A stretch of DNA of 62,451 nucleotides, taken from positions 1-62,451 of the forward strand of contig CAZCGE010000016.1 in NCBI GenBank assembly GCA_964498125.1, read 5' to 3'. The notes below the pieces were generated by a model. That model searched no databases and was not told where the DNA came from. It was given only the letters and a program-made list of their open reading frames with translations. Positions 40,022-48,793 of the stretch are shown here, one piece after another. How positions within the stretch are numbered: the stretch's first letter is position 1; the number at the start of each line of letters is the position of its first letter. The translations under genes were made by a program, and so were the position numbers. Source of the stretch: CAMDBL01 sp964498125 (lineage in GTDB: Bacteria; Pseudomonadota; Alphaproteobacteria; Rhizobiales; Hyphomicrobiaceae).

Positions 40022-41242
40022 ATGCCCGACGTCAAAGTGCTCGAATCCAAGAACATGAAGCTGATCAGCCAGGACAACTGCCTCGGCTACGGCGGCATCG
40101 GCGAGGGTATCTCGCTGCAGAAGACCAAGGACGGCCGCCGCGTCATGTGGCTGGCGCATGAGAGCGCGCCGAAGAATTTTACCGGCATCGACGTCACCGA
40201 TCCGAGGAAGCCCAAGGTCATCATCCAGACCGACCTGCCGCACAACAAGGTGCGCTCGAATTCGCTGGAAGGTTTTGGCGACCTGCTGTGCGTCGCCTAC
40301 CAGACCTCCGAGCCCGGCCTGAAGCCGGCCGGCTTCGACATGTTCGACGTCTCGGTGCCCGAGAAACCCAAGCTGCTCAGCCACTACGATTGTTCCGGGC
40401 CCTATTCGCGCGGCATCCATCAGGTCTGGTTCGTCGACGGCCAGTACGTGCACTGCGCCGCCGGTGGCCCGGATTTCATCCCGACCAATCCGCTCGACGA
40501 CCAGCCCTACCGCATCATCGACGTCAAGGATCCGACCAAGCCGCGCGATGTCGGCATGTGGTGGCAGCCCGGTACCCGCAAGGGTGACTCGACGCCGCCG
40601 CCGCAGCGCCTGAAGCTCGATTCGGGCTATCGCGCCCACAACACCAACGTCTATCCGGCGCGCCCCGACCGCGCCTACGTCGGCAACATCGACGGCGGCG
40701 CCTGGATCCTCGACATCTCCGACAAGTCGAACCCGAAGCCAATCTCCAACTGGAACCCACATCCGCCCTATCCCGGCATGACGCACACCGTGATGCCGCT
40801 GTTCAGCCGCGAGCTGTTGATCGTCACCGAGGAGGCAACCTCCGAGACGGTGGCGGACTGGCCGAAGCTGACCTGGGTGGTGGATGCGCGCAACGAGAAG
40901 AACATGATCCCGATCTCGACGCTGCCGCTGCCGCCGATGGAGGACTTCAAGAAGCGCGGCGGCCGTTACGGCTCGCACAACCTGTATGAAAACAAGCCGG
41001 ACGATCTGTCGTTTCATTCCGACAACATCGTTTTCGGCACGTTCTTTTCGGGCGGCGTGCGCGGCTACGATCTGACCAACCCGCTGCAGCCCAAGGAGAT
41101 CGCCTCGTTCGTGCCGGAGGCGCCGAAGGGCTCGCGCGCCACGTCGATCCAGTTCAACGACGTGCACATCGACGAGAAGGGCCTGCTCTACACCGTCGAT
41201 CGGCATGGTGGCGGGCTGTATATCTGCGAGGTGGATATGTAG
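40022..41242 (+). CDS. LVIVD-repeat beta-propeller protein
   Basis: 406 residues from ATG 40022, with GGGGAC upstream. Repeats of the form xFTGIDVTDPxxPKVI, FDMFDVSVPEKPKLLS, YRIIDVKDPTKPRDVG, AWILDISDKSNPKPIS and VRGYDLTNPLQPKEIA are the LVIVD (YVTN-type) beta-propeller blades. There is no signal peptide at the given start, so the protein is cytoplasmic unless another start is used. Molecular function unknown. Confidence 0.88.
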   Translation: MPDVKVLESKNMKLISQDNCLGYGGIGEGISLQKTKDGRRVMWLAHESAPKNFTGIDVTDPRKPKVIIQTDLPHNKVRSNSLEGFGDLLCVAYQTSEPGLKPAGFDMFDVSVPEKPKLLSHYDCSGPYSRGIHQVWFVDGQYVHCAAGGPDFIPTNPLDDQPYRIIDVKDPTKPRDVGMWWQPGTRKGDSTPPPQRLKLDSGYRAHNTNVYPARPDRAYVGNIDGGAWILDISDKSNPKPISNWNPHPPYPGMTHTVMPLFSRELLIVTEEATSETVADWPKLTWVVDARNEKNMIPISTLPLPPMEDFKKRGGRYGSHNLYENKPDDLSFHSDNIVFGTFFSGGVRGYDLTNPLQPKEIASFVPEAPKGSRATSIQFNDVHIDEKGLLYTVDRHGGGLYICEVDM

Positions 41243-41245
41243 GCG

Positions 41246-42151
41246 TCAATTCGAGTTGAGGTAGAGCAGCCGCCTGATCTCGATCTGCATGCGCGAGTTG
41301 GCGTCGAGAATCAGGCCGCAGGCAACCGCCAGCAGCGCGCTGACGCCGAGCGCGGTGCTGACAATCAAAGTCGGCAGCCGCGGCACCTGACCGGAATTCA
41401 GGTATTCGAGGAATACGGGCACAAAGAGCCCGAGCGCCAAGGCGAACATGAGGCCCGCGAGCGCGGTGAAGAATAATAGAGGTCGATGCAGACGCAGAAG
41501 GCTGAACATCGTCCGCAAGATGCGCAAGCCATCCCGGTAGGTGCGAAGCTTGCTGCTCGAGCCTTGCTGCCGGCTGATGTAGTTGGCGTCGATCTCCTTG
41601 GTGGGCATGCGCAGCAGAATGGCGTGCACGCTCATTTCCGTTTCAATCTCGAACCCGTCGCTCATGGCGGGGAAGGATTTCACGAAACGGCGCGACAGCA
41701 CTCTGTAGCCCGAGAAGATATCGCGGAACGCGCTGCCAAAGAACGTGGTGAGCAGGCGGTTGAAGATGCGATTGCCAAACTCGTGGCCCGGCCGAAAGGC
41801 GAGATCGCCAGTCTTGCGCCGCGCACCGATGACCATGTCGAGCCGCTCGCGGGTGAGGAGTTGGATGAATTCCGGCGCGCGGCTGGCATCATAGGTGCCG
41901 TCGCCATCAGAGATGACGTAGACGTCGGCATCGACGGCGGCGAAGGAGCGGCGCACGGCATGTCCCTTGCCGCGCGCGGCCTCATGGATGATGGTCGCAC
42001 CGGCGGCACCGGCGGCGGACGCTGTCTGGTCGGTGGAGGCATTGTCGACGACATGAATCGCGGCATGCGGCAGATGGGTTCGGAAGTCTGCCACGACGCT
42101 GGCGATGACATCGGCTTCATTGAGGCACGGCAGAATGACGGCGATGCGCAT
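41246..42151 (-). CDS. Family 2 glycosyltransferase, dolichol-phosphate-mannose synthase-like
   Basis: 301 residues from ATG 42151; a GTG start at 42235 would add 28 residues, and neither has a clear ribosome site. The GT-A core shows IAVILPCLNEADVIASVV, VVDNASTDQT, ISDGDGTYD (metal site) and GARRKTGD. The C-terminus adds two membrane helices (PLLFFTALAGLMFALALGLFV and ALGVSALLAVACGLIL). Family members transfer a sugar to a lipid carrier. It is divergent with the membrane protein at 42331. Confidence 0.88.
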   Translation of the reverse strand: MRIAVILPCLNEADVIASVVADFRTHLPHAAIHVVDNASTDQTASAAGAAGATIIHEAARGKGHAVRRSFAAVDADVYVISDGDGTYDASRAPEFIQLLTRERLDMVIGARRKTGDLAFRPGHEFGNRIFNRLLTTFFGSAFRDIFSGYRVLSRRFVKSFPAMSDGFEIETEMSVHAILLRMPTKEIDANYISRQQGSSSKLRTYRDGLRILRTMFSLLRLHRPLLFFTALAGLMFALALGLFVPVFLEYLNSGQVPRLPTLIVSTALGVSALLAVACGLILDANSRMQIEIRRLLYLNSN

Positions 42152-42330
42152 GCGGGCGGTCGCCGCGGCATCGATGGGGCTTTCTTGCACGCCGGTCCTC
42201 CAGGCAAGCTTGTGTTGCGTGGTGAAAGGCGTCACAGGGTCGGATGTGTCAAGTAGGGACTTGGTGTCGGCGATGGCGTGACCTGCGCAACTGCTCCGCT
42301 TGTCGGTGCGACCAGGGAAGGTGACTGACG

Positions 42331-43923
42331 TTGAACATCGTAACGCGGGCCCGCGCAGTATTTGTTCTGCTTTTGGCGGTGATGATTGCCGTCTATTACC
42401 TCGATGGTGTCAGGTATCAGATCTGGGCCGATAGCTCAGGCTACTTCGTTCAGGCGTTGGGGATCACGGGCGAGATGGCGTATTCCCGGCCCGGCAATCG
42501 TCAGTTCGGTTATCCGCTGATCATTGCGGCGACCTTGTCGACGCCTGCGCCGTTGCTGGTGCTGGTGGCCTTGCAGGCCTTGGCCGCCGCGTTGGCGCTG
42601 GCGGGGGTGTATTGGGCGCTGATGCGCTGGGCCATGCCAATACTGCCGCCGGGAGACGCATATGCCGAGAAATTTCGCGCGGCCATTCTGATCGGCGTTG
42701 GGCTGGCCTCGCTCTACAGCATCGTGCACGTGCAGATCGCGGCCATGCTGACGGAGGCGTTCTTCTCCAGCCTGGCGCTGGCCGCGGTCTTGGCGACGAT
42801 CTGGTATGCGCGTCTGGCGCCCGGCACGAAATTGGCGTGGGTGACCGCGGCGATGGTCGGTGTCGTGATCGGCCTCAACTTGGTCGTCAAGCCGCATTGG
42901 CTGTTTGCAGCGATCGCCCTCGGCCTGGTTGTCGCAGTCCAACTATGGCGCCTGACGCCCGCAGCGGATGCAACGTGGACACGGCAGTCGGCGCGCATTG
43001 CGGTGGCGCTCGTCATTCCTCTTGCCGCGGTGCATGTGGTGGCGCTGCCGGACCGCGTGTTGGGGGGAGCATACAGCCAGCGCGACCAGCTGTTGTTTGG
43101 ACCCCGGGCGGTTTTTTGCAATCACCTGCACATGATCTCCGCGACGCTGCGGCGCCGGGCCGGCCTGTCCCTGCAGGATCAGGCTCAATTCGAGGCACAA
43201 CTGCGCGACTATATGCGTGACGTGCAGCAGCGATCAGAGCGTGGCTGGCGCCGGCTGGGTTTTAATGGAGATCTGTGCAGCTATGATGTGGAGTTCACAG
43301 CGCTGCTGGACGCCAGGTTTCCCGATCCGCGCGCGCAGGCGGACTTTCTGCTCGGTGCCGTCAGGCGCGCGGCTTTGGCCGATCCGCTGCCCTATGCGGC
43401 CAAAGTGCTGTGGCATATCAGCTATGGTTTCACGGCCGCTTTCGAGAAATTTGCACACCACGCGCGGCCTGGAAGCGCACCCGGCGCGTATCTGTTGACC
43501 GCTACCGGCCAAGCGTCAGGCATCGACACCGGCATCCGCGTGGCCAATGACATTGGTCCGCTCGGGTCCGAGGACACGTTGAAAGGCACCCTCGTCGGCC
43601 GGATCGTGCATGCCGGCCTGGCGATCATATTTTTCGGCTTGACCGGGCTATTGTGCGGCTTGGCCATTTTCGCATTGGCCGGGCCATGGCTGTATTGGCG
43701 CGCGTGGTCCGGGCCGGCACGGCGCGATTACCTGACCTTGGTGGCCATCCCGCTGCTGGCGCTTGTCGCGCATCACGCCTTGGTGGCGCTGACGCACAGC
43801 TTCGACATCTGGCGGTATGGCTTCAATATGTACTACGTCAACCTGCTTTTCATCGGGTCCACCGCGCTGTTCGCGCGCCGTTACATTCCCAAGGCCGGCC
43901 AGTCGCGCCAATCCGCTCCGTGA
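42331..43923 (+). CDS. Polytopic membrane protein, GT-C-like
   Basis: 530 residues from TTG 42331. Roughly ten membrane helices with a long soluble loop at about 245-380. The first loop contains ADSSGYF and SRPGNRQFGYPL, like the catalytic-acid loop of GT-C glycosyltransferases and related mannosyltransferase-type proteins. Together with the divergent family 2 transferase it suggests lipid-carrier sugar transfer to an envelope glycan, by inference only. I do not recognise a specific family. Confidence 0.75.
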   Translation: MNIVTRARAVFVLLLAVMIAVYYLDGVRYQIWADSSGYFVQALGITGEMAYSRPGNRQFGYPLIIAATLSTPAPLLVLVALQALAAALALAGVYWALMRWAMPILPPGDAYAEKFRAAILIGVGLASLYSIVHVQIAAMLTEAFFSSLALAAVLATIWYARLAPGTKLAWVTAAMVGVVIGLNLVVKPHWLFAAIALGLVVAVQLWRLTPAADATWTRQSARIAVALVIPLAAVHVVALPDRVLGGAYSQRDQLLFGPRAVFCNHLHMISATLRRRAGLSLQDQAQFEAQLRDYMRDVQQRSERGWRRLGFNGDLCSYDVEFTALLDARFPDPRAQADFLLGAVRRAALADPLPYAAKVLWHISYGFTAAFEKFAHHARPGSAPGAYLLTATGQASGIDTGIRVANDIGPLGSEDTLKGTLVGRIVHAGLAIIFFGLTGLLCGLAIFALAGPWLYWRAWSGPARRDYLTLVAIPLLALVAHHALVALTHSFDIWRYGFNMYYVNLLFIGSTALFARRYIPKAGQSRQSAP

Positions 43924-44103
43924 CGGGCGCATGGGGTGCCTGCCGTGCGGGCACATCAACATGCCTGGCTTGCCAACCTGCCGGATGACTTTCGGGCGTC
44001 ATGGGGTACAGTCGGGTGGCCAGTTAGCAGCACCGCGAGGCGATAGGGGGTGTGGGGCTGACCACACCATAGCCGGCGCACGGCCCACGACGCAGGACAC
44101 GCC

Positions 44104-45174
44104 ATGACCACCATGCCTGTCACGATCATCACCGGGTTCCTCGGCAGCGGCAAGACCACGCTGCTGAACCATCTGCTGCGCGACGCGAACATGGCCGACA
44201 CCGCCGTCGTCATCAATGAATTCGGCGAGGTGGCGATCGATCACCTGTTGGTGGAGTCCTCGATCGAGAACACCATGGTGCTGCAGTCGGGCTGCGTCTG
44301 CTGCACCATCCGCGGCGATCTGGTCGATACGCTGGTGGAACTCGACGCCAAGCGGCGGCGCGGCGTCATTCCGGCGTTCTCGCGCGTGTTGGTCGAGACC
44401 ACCGGGCTGGCCGATCCGGTGCCGATCGTGCAGACCTTGTCGACCGACAAGATGCTGACCTCGATCTTCGCGCTGAAGGCGGTGGTCACCACGGTCGATG
44501 CCGTCAATGGCCTGGCCCAGCTCGACGACATGCCCGAACCGGTCAAGCAGGCAGCCCTTGCCGACGTGCTGCTGGTGACCAAGACAGACCTCGCCGGCGG
44601 CAATGCGGTGGCGGCGCTGCGCCAGCGGCTGGCCAAGGTCAATCCGGCGGCCACCGTCCGCGAGATCGTCAACGGCCAGATCGCGCCGGTTGAGCTATTC
44701 GGCTTCGTCAAATCCGATCCCGTGGCCAGCCCCGACCTCATCAGGCAATGGCTCGATGCCGAAGCCTTCGAGGCGGAGGCGCATCGCCACAGCCACGGTC
44801 ATGACCACGGCCATGCCGACGATCATGGCCACACGCGGGGTCTCGATCGCAACCGGCACAGCGACCGTGTGCGTGCCTTCTGCATCACGCTCGATGCGCC
44901 GATCGCCTGGAGCGCGCTGCAACATTGGCTGCAGTCGATCACCTCGCTGCGCGGGGCGGACCTGTTGCGCATGAAGGGCATCGTCAACGTCGCGGGCCTG
45001 CCGGGGCCAGTGGTGGTGCAGGGCGTGCAGCACCTGCTGCACCCGCCCGTGCGCATGGCGCGCTGGCCCGACGGCGACCGCCAGACCCGCATTGTCTTCA
45101 TCACGCGCGATATCCCCGAGGCGGCGCTGCGGAAAAGCTTGGAGGTGCTGAGCATGGCGGCGTCAGGCGCCTGA
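44104..45174 (+). CDS. CobW/G3E-family GTPase, zinc-chaperone type
   Basis: 356 residues. P-loop GFLGSGKT at residues 11-18, metal-binding CxCC at 64-67 (GCVCCT), ETTGLADP and the G4 motif TKTD, then a His-rich loop (RHSHGHDHGHADDHGH, about 222-240) and the CobW C-terminal domain. Family members hand metals, often zinc, to client enzymes using GTP. The start is ATG 44104 after AGGA. No zinc-uptake or Zur gene is adjacent. The gap 43924-44103 is without features. Confidence 0.92.
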   Translation: MTTMPVTIITGFLGSGKTTLLNHLLRDANMADTAVVINEFGEVAIDHLLVESSIENTMVLQSGCVCCTIRGDLVDTLVELDAKRRRGVIPAFSRVLVETTGLADPVPIVQTLSTDKMLTSIFALKAVVTTVDAVNGLAQLDDMPEPVKQAALADVLLVTKTDLAGGNAVAALRQRLAKVNPAATVREIVNGQIAPVELFGFVKSDPVASPDLIRQWLDAEAFEAEAHRHSHGHDHGHADDHGHTRGLDRNRHSDRVRAFCITLDAPIAWSALQHWLQSITSLRGADLLRMKGIVNVAGLPGPVVVQGVQHLLHPPVRMARWPDGDRQTRIVFITRDIPEAALRKSLEVLSMAASGA

Positions 45175-45233
45175 CGTCGCATTGCCCGGCCTGGCAAACG
45201 TCTCGTTTTTGCCGGAGGCTTCCGCCGGGGGTG

Positions 45234-45261
45234 TTGATCGCGTATGGTGTACAGATAATAC
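45234..45261 (+). promoter_or_regulatory. Predicted promoter of second GlcG-like gene
   Basis: TTGATC (45234-45239) and TAATAC (45256-45261) with a 16-bp spacer lie about 25 bp upstream of the start region, followed by a GGGAGA ribosome site. Confidence 0.4.
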
Positions 45262-45285
45262 CCAACAACCGACAGGGAGACTGTG

Positions 45286-45816
45286 ATGACGCGGACCCTC
45301 AAGGGATTGAATGCGGTGCTGTTGGCCTCGGCCATGCTCGCTGCTGCCGCCACGACAGGGGCCGAGGCGCAAGGCCTCGTCACCATTCAGAAATTATCGG
45401 CGGCGCTGGCCAATGAGCTGGTCGGCGAGACGGTAAAAAACTGTGCCGCCAAGGGCCATCCGGTGGTCGCGGTCGTCGTCGATCTCGACGGCGTGCGCCA
45501 GGCCGTGCTGCGCGGCGACGGCGCGCCCATTCACTCCGTCGACAATGCCTTCTACAAGGCCTACGCCTCGGCCTCCCTGACCCTGGCGCGCAAGGAGGAC
45601 AGCACCAAGGCCGTCGCCGAACGGATGGCCAAGGCTGCGCCGTCGACGGTGCCGCAGACGCCGCTGCCCAACGTCACCTATGCAGTCGGCGGCGTGGCCA
45701 TCAAGGCTGGCGACAAGATCATTGGCGGGCTGGGCGTCAGCGGCGCACCGGGTGGCCAGATCGACGAGGATTGCGCCCGCGCCGCTCTCGCCAAGATCAG
45801 TGATCGGATGAAGTGA
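45286..45816 (+). CDS. Secreted GlcG/HbpS-family protein (second copy)
   Basis: 176 residues from ATG 45286 (GTG 45283 is also possible). A signal peptide ending AEA-QG predicts export. The mature domain has VVAVVVDLDGVRQAVLRGDGA, SVDNAFYKAYASASLT and GDKIIGGLGVSGAPGGQIDEDCA, the GlcG/HbpS pattern. Unlike the copy at 10138 it has the full DGAP and FYKAYAS segments of the family. Heme binding is known for some members; here it is inference. Confidence 0.88.
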   Translation: MTRTLKGLNAVLLASAMLAAAATTGAEAQGLVTIQKLSAALANELVGETVKNCAAKGHPVVAVVVDLDGVRQAVLRGDGAPIHSVDNAFYKAYASASLTLARKEDSTKAVAERMAKAAPSTVPQTPLPNVTYAVGGVAIKAGDKIIGGLGVSGAPGGQIDEDCARAALAKISDRMK

Positions 45817-45882
45817 CCTCGCAGAGTTGATGCCGGCGCCGCCCAGGGCCTTGCGCCCCGGACGGCGGCCGTGCAACCGCTA

Positions 45883-45905
45883 CTGCGACTGCGACTGCGA
45901 CTGCG
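45883..45905. repeat. 6-bp microsatellite (CTGCGA)n
   Basis: Nearly four units of CTGCGA. It lies in the 301-bp gap 45817-46117, in which I see no gene. Confidence 0.8.
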
Positions 45906-46117
45906 CCGGCCCGGGCCCGTCATCAAGCGCGCCGGCGAAGGGCGAGGTGCGACGCCATCACACCGCCTTCGCCGCCAACCAAACCTCCAACGCTGCCGGC
46001 CCGACACGACAGTGGATGCATCAACGGTTGCGTTCTGCCGGGGCGAGGGCTTCAATGCGCCACAGACCGAAGCGAAGCTGGCGCCCGCCTTCCTTCCCGA
46101 AGCAAAGGCAGGAGACA

Positions 46118-46552
46118 ATGATGACGACGATGCGCAAGGCTGTCCTGTGTGCCTGCCTGATGTTGCCGCTGGCCCACGTGGCGCGTGCCGAAGGATTGCC
46201 GGCGGCCGTTGCCTGCATGTTCAATACAGGATTGGCCGCCAGTCACGTCGAGGGCGCGTTCAAGCGATCGGAGGCATCCCCGCTCGCCTTTGAGCTGAGG
46301 GCGATCGATCTGGAAGGCCAGGTCGCCGAGATCATCACCAAGGCCGGTGCGGCGCCCAGCAAGCTGCGTATCGTGCGTGCGCTGAATGCCAATCACTTCA
46401 TCGAGGTGCTGAACGAAGGCTTCCTCGGCCTCACCACGATTTACGACAAAGAGCCCGCGACCGGTCTGTATCCGGCCGTGCACTCGCGCCACGTCGGGGT
46501 TCTGGGGCAGGCCGTGGTGGCGCAATACACCGGTACATGCAAGGCGAACTAG
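46118..46552 (+). CDS. Small secreted protein of unknown function
   Basis: 144 residues from ATG 46118, chosen because GGCAGGAGA lies just upstream; the frame extends to 45827 without protein-like sequence. The N-terminus (RKAVLCACLMLPLAHVARAEG) is a signal peptide with cleavage after ARA. The mature part has two Cys (AVACMF and TGTCKAN) that could form a disulfide joining the ends. I recognise no family. It ends 13 bp before the amidase gene and may be co-transcribed. Confidence 0.75.
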   Translation: MMTTMRKAVLCACLMLPLAHVARAEGLPAAVACMFNTGLAASHVEGAFKRSEASPLAFELRAIDLEGQVAEIITKAGAAPSKLRIVRALNANHFIEVLNEGFLGLTTIYDKEPATGLYPAVHSRHVGVLGQAVVAQYTGTCKAN

Positions 46553-46565
46553 CCGCGGGGGCAGG

Positions 46566-47819
46566 ATGCAGCGCCAGGACAGCAATCTCGCCGTCGACGC
46601 CGCGCGGCTGTGGGATAGCCTGATGCAAATGGCTGAGATCGGCGCCACGCCGAAGGGCGGCGTCAAGCGGTTGACCCTGACCGATCTCGACAAGCAATCG
46701 CGCGATCTCTTCGTCACCTGGTGCACGGCGGCCGGCTGCGGCATCAGCATCGACCGCATGGGCTCGATCTTTGCGCGCCGAGCCGGCAGCGACGACAGTC
46801 TGCCGCCGGTGATGGTCGGTAGCCACCTCGATACCCAGCCGACAGGTGGCAAGTTCGACGGTGCGCTGGGCGTGATGGCGGCGTTGGAAGTGGTGCGCAG
46901 CCTCAATGATCTCGACATCCAGACCCGTCATCCGATCGAGGTGGCGATGTGGACCAACGAGGAGGGCTCGCGCTTTGCCCCCGCAATGGTCGCTTCGGGG
47001 GTGTTCGCGGGGGTTTTCCCACTGGCGTTCGCCTACGGTCAAACCGATGGTGCCGGATTGAAACTCGGCGATGAGTTGTCGCGGATCGGCTATGCGGGGC
47101 CGGCAGAGGTGGGCGGACGCCAAGTCGCCGCCTTCTTCGAGTTGCACATCGAGCAAGGCCCGCTCTTGGAAGAAGCCGGCATCGACGTCGGCATCGTCAC
47201 CCATGCCAACGGTCAGCGCTGGTACGAGATCACGCTGACCGGCTTCGAGAGCCATGCCGGGCCGACGCCGATGAGCCGGCGCAAGGACGCGCTGCTGGGC
47301 GCCGCTCGTATCGTCGAGGCCGTCAATGCCATCGGCTGGCGGCATGAGCCGGCCGCGTGCGCGACCTGCGGCATGATCCTGTCCGAGCCCAACTCGCGCA
47401 ATGTCATTCCCGGGCGGGTGTTCCTCACCGTGGATTTCAGGCACCCCATCGATGACAGATTGCAGTCCATGGATCAGGAGCTGCGACGCGAGGTTGCCGC
47501 CATCGCCGAACGCACGGGCCTGGCATGTGACATCAAGCAGATCTTCCATTTCCCCGTCACCACCTTCGATGCCGCGTGCGTGGCGCGGGTGCGCGAGGGC
47601 GCGCGCCGCCTGGGGCTGACGCATCGCGATATCACCTCCGGCGCCGGGCATGATGCCGTGTACATGGCGCGGGTGGCGCCGTCGGCGATGGTGTTCGTGC
47701 CGTGCGTCGGCGGCATCAGCCACAACGAGGCTGAAGACATCAAGCCCGCATGGGCCACCGCCGGCGCCAACGTGCTGCTGCATGCCGTGCTGGAGACGGC
47801 CGGGGTGGTGGGACGGTAG
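46566..47819 (+). CDS. M20-family hydantoinase/carbamoylase amidase
   Basis: 417 residues. Metal ligands: His/Asp in VGSHLDTQPTGGKFDG, Glu-Glu in WTNEEGSRFAP, His in FELHIEQGP and His in ISHNEAE. The SHAGPTPMSRRKDAL segment is the dimerisation-domain signature. Family members hydrolyse N-carbamoyl-amino acids, allantoate or beta-ureidopropionate; the exact substrate is not decidable. The start is ATG 46566 after GGGGGCAGG. The family A repeat begins right after the stop. Confidence 0.92.
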   Translation: MQRQDSNLAVDAARLWDSLMQMAEIGATPKGGVKRLTLTDLDKQSRDLFVTWCTAAGCGISIDRMGSIFARRAGSDDSLPPVMVGSHLDTQPTGGKFDGALGVMAALEVVRSLNDLDIQTRHPIEVAMWTNEEGSRFAPAMVASGVFAGVFPLAFAYGQTDGAGLKLGDELSRIGYAGPAEVGGRQVAAFFELHIEQGPLLEEAGIDVGIVTHANGQRWYEITLTGFESHAGPTPMSRRKDALLGAARIVEAVNAIGWRHEPAACATCGMILSEPNSRNVIPGRVFLTVDFRHPIDDRLQSMDQELRREVAAIAERTGLACDIKQIFHFPVTTFDAACVARVREGARRLGLTHRDITSGAGHDAVYMARVAPSAMVFVPCVGGISHNEAEDIKPAWATAGANVLLHAVLETAGVVGR

Positions 47820-47820
47820 A

Positions 47821-47863
47821 GCATTTTCCGCCAAAGTGGGCACCGGTTTGGCGTAGAAAATGC
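47821..47863. repeat. Dispersed palindromic repeat, family A copy 2
   Basis: Identical 43-bp copy of 5768-5810, starting one base after the amidase stop codon. Confidence 0.85.
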
Positions 47864-47876
47864 GACAAACAAAGAG

Positions 47877-47921
47877 CTAGAGCGCTTTCTCCTGATTGAA
47901 AGCGAGTGGAAAGCGCACTAG
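47877..47921. repeat. Dispersed palindromic repeat, family B copy 2
   Basis: 45 bp bounded by CTAG, related to 6048-6092. Here A and B are only 13 bp apart, without the intervening MITE-like element. Confidence 0.75.
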
Positions 47922-47959
47922 CCGGCGGCTGTCGTTTTGGCGCTCCGGGCGGTGGGTAA

Positions 47960-48045
47960 GAGTAACCATAAACAGCATATTTATGTGCGTAAACGTTGTT
48001 TTATGTTTTGAAAAGACATAGGACAATTAACAGGTTACGCGGTTG
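47960..48045 (+). promoter_or_regulatory. AT-rich upstream region of the XRE gene
   Basis: A conspicuously AT-rich stretch in a GC-rich genome. It contains the inverted repeat CATAAA / TTTATG (47967-47972 and 47980-47985, 7-bp spacer). It is a probable promoter-operator area for the XRE regulator. Confidence 0.4.
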
Positions 48046-48098
48046 GCCTTCTGGGTTAGTAGATTCCCGGATCCGAATCCAGGTTAGCCGGAGCGACA

Positions 48099-48719
48099 GT
48101 GAGCGAGCCTAAAATGAGCTTGGCGGAGCAGCTCAAGCGGTTGCGCCTCGCCAAGGGGCACACAACCGCTCGTGGGTTTGCGAGCGCCCTGGGCATCAGT
48201 GAGAATCGGTACTCGCGCTACGAGCGGGGCGAGGCCGTGCCCAAGCTCGATTTGGTGTGGTCGATCTGCGCTGAGCTTGGCATAACGCCCAACGAACTCT
48301 ACGGTTGGGAATCCCACGGCGCAACCGAGGGGTACGCGCGGCATCATTCAGCGCAAACGACGCCCGGACTGGCTAAATCTGGCGCCAGCGAAGAGCTGTC
48401 GCCAGTGGCAGGGGATCGCGCTGCGTCGTCAACTGCCGTTGACCTTGCGGCGTGGCAACTGGCCGCGGCGCTGGCCGAAGGTGCCGGGCATGCCGTTGGG
48501 ACTGGCTCGCGAGCCGATGCCGATGGCAAGCTTCGCGCCATGCGTGCCACCGCCGAGCTGTTCCTGCAATTGAAGCGCAGCCCGTTCGAGACGCTGGCAC
48601 GCTGCCTGCAGACATTGGATCTCGACATGCGGCCGGCTCAGGCGGAAGGCAAAATTGCCGGCGAAGTTCAGGCCTACCTGGCCGCGCTCGATCGGTCTGC
48701 ATCGAAGACGGAGCACTGA
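48099..48719 (+). CDS. XRE-family transcriptional regulator
   Basis: 206 residues from GTG 48099, with CCGGAG 5 bases upstream; ATG 48114 is an alternative. Residues about 10-68 are a Cro/C1-type helix-turn-helix (LKRLRLAKGHTTARGFASALGISENRYSRYERGEAVPKLDLVWSICAELGITPNEL). The C-terminal part is Ala-rich and helical with no recognised effector domain. The upstream AT-rich inverted repeat may be its own operator. Confidence 0.9.
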   Translation: MSEPKMSLAEQLKRLRLAKGHTTARGFASALGISENRYSRYERGEAVPKLDLVWSICAELGITPNELYGWESHGATEGYARHHSAQTTPGLAKSGASEELSPVAGDRAASSTAVDLAAWQLAAALAEGAGHAVGTGSRADADGKLRAMRATAELFLQLKRSPFETLARCLQTLDLDMRPAQAEGKIAGEVQAYLAALDRSASKTEH

Positions 48720-48793
48720 GGCACGATTGCCGCGGCGTGTGCGCGCGTGGCGATCGGTGGCTGGACGGGTGGGGGTGAGTGCACATTGCCGTT

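Noticed and set aside
48035..48090. tRNA-like string with GGATCCGAATCC upstream of the XRE gene
   Set aside because: No acceptor, D or anticodon stems can be drawn around it.
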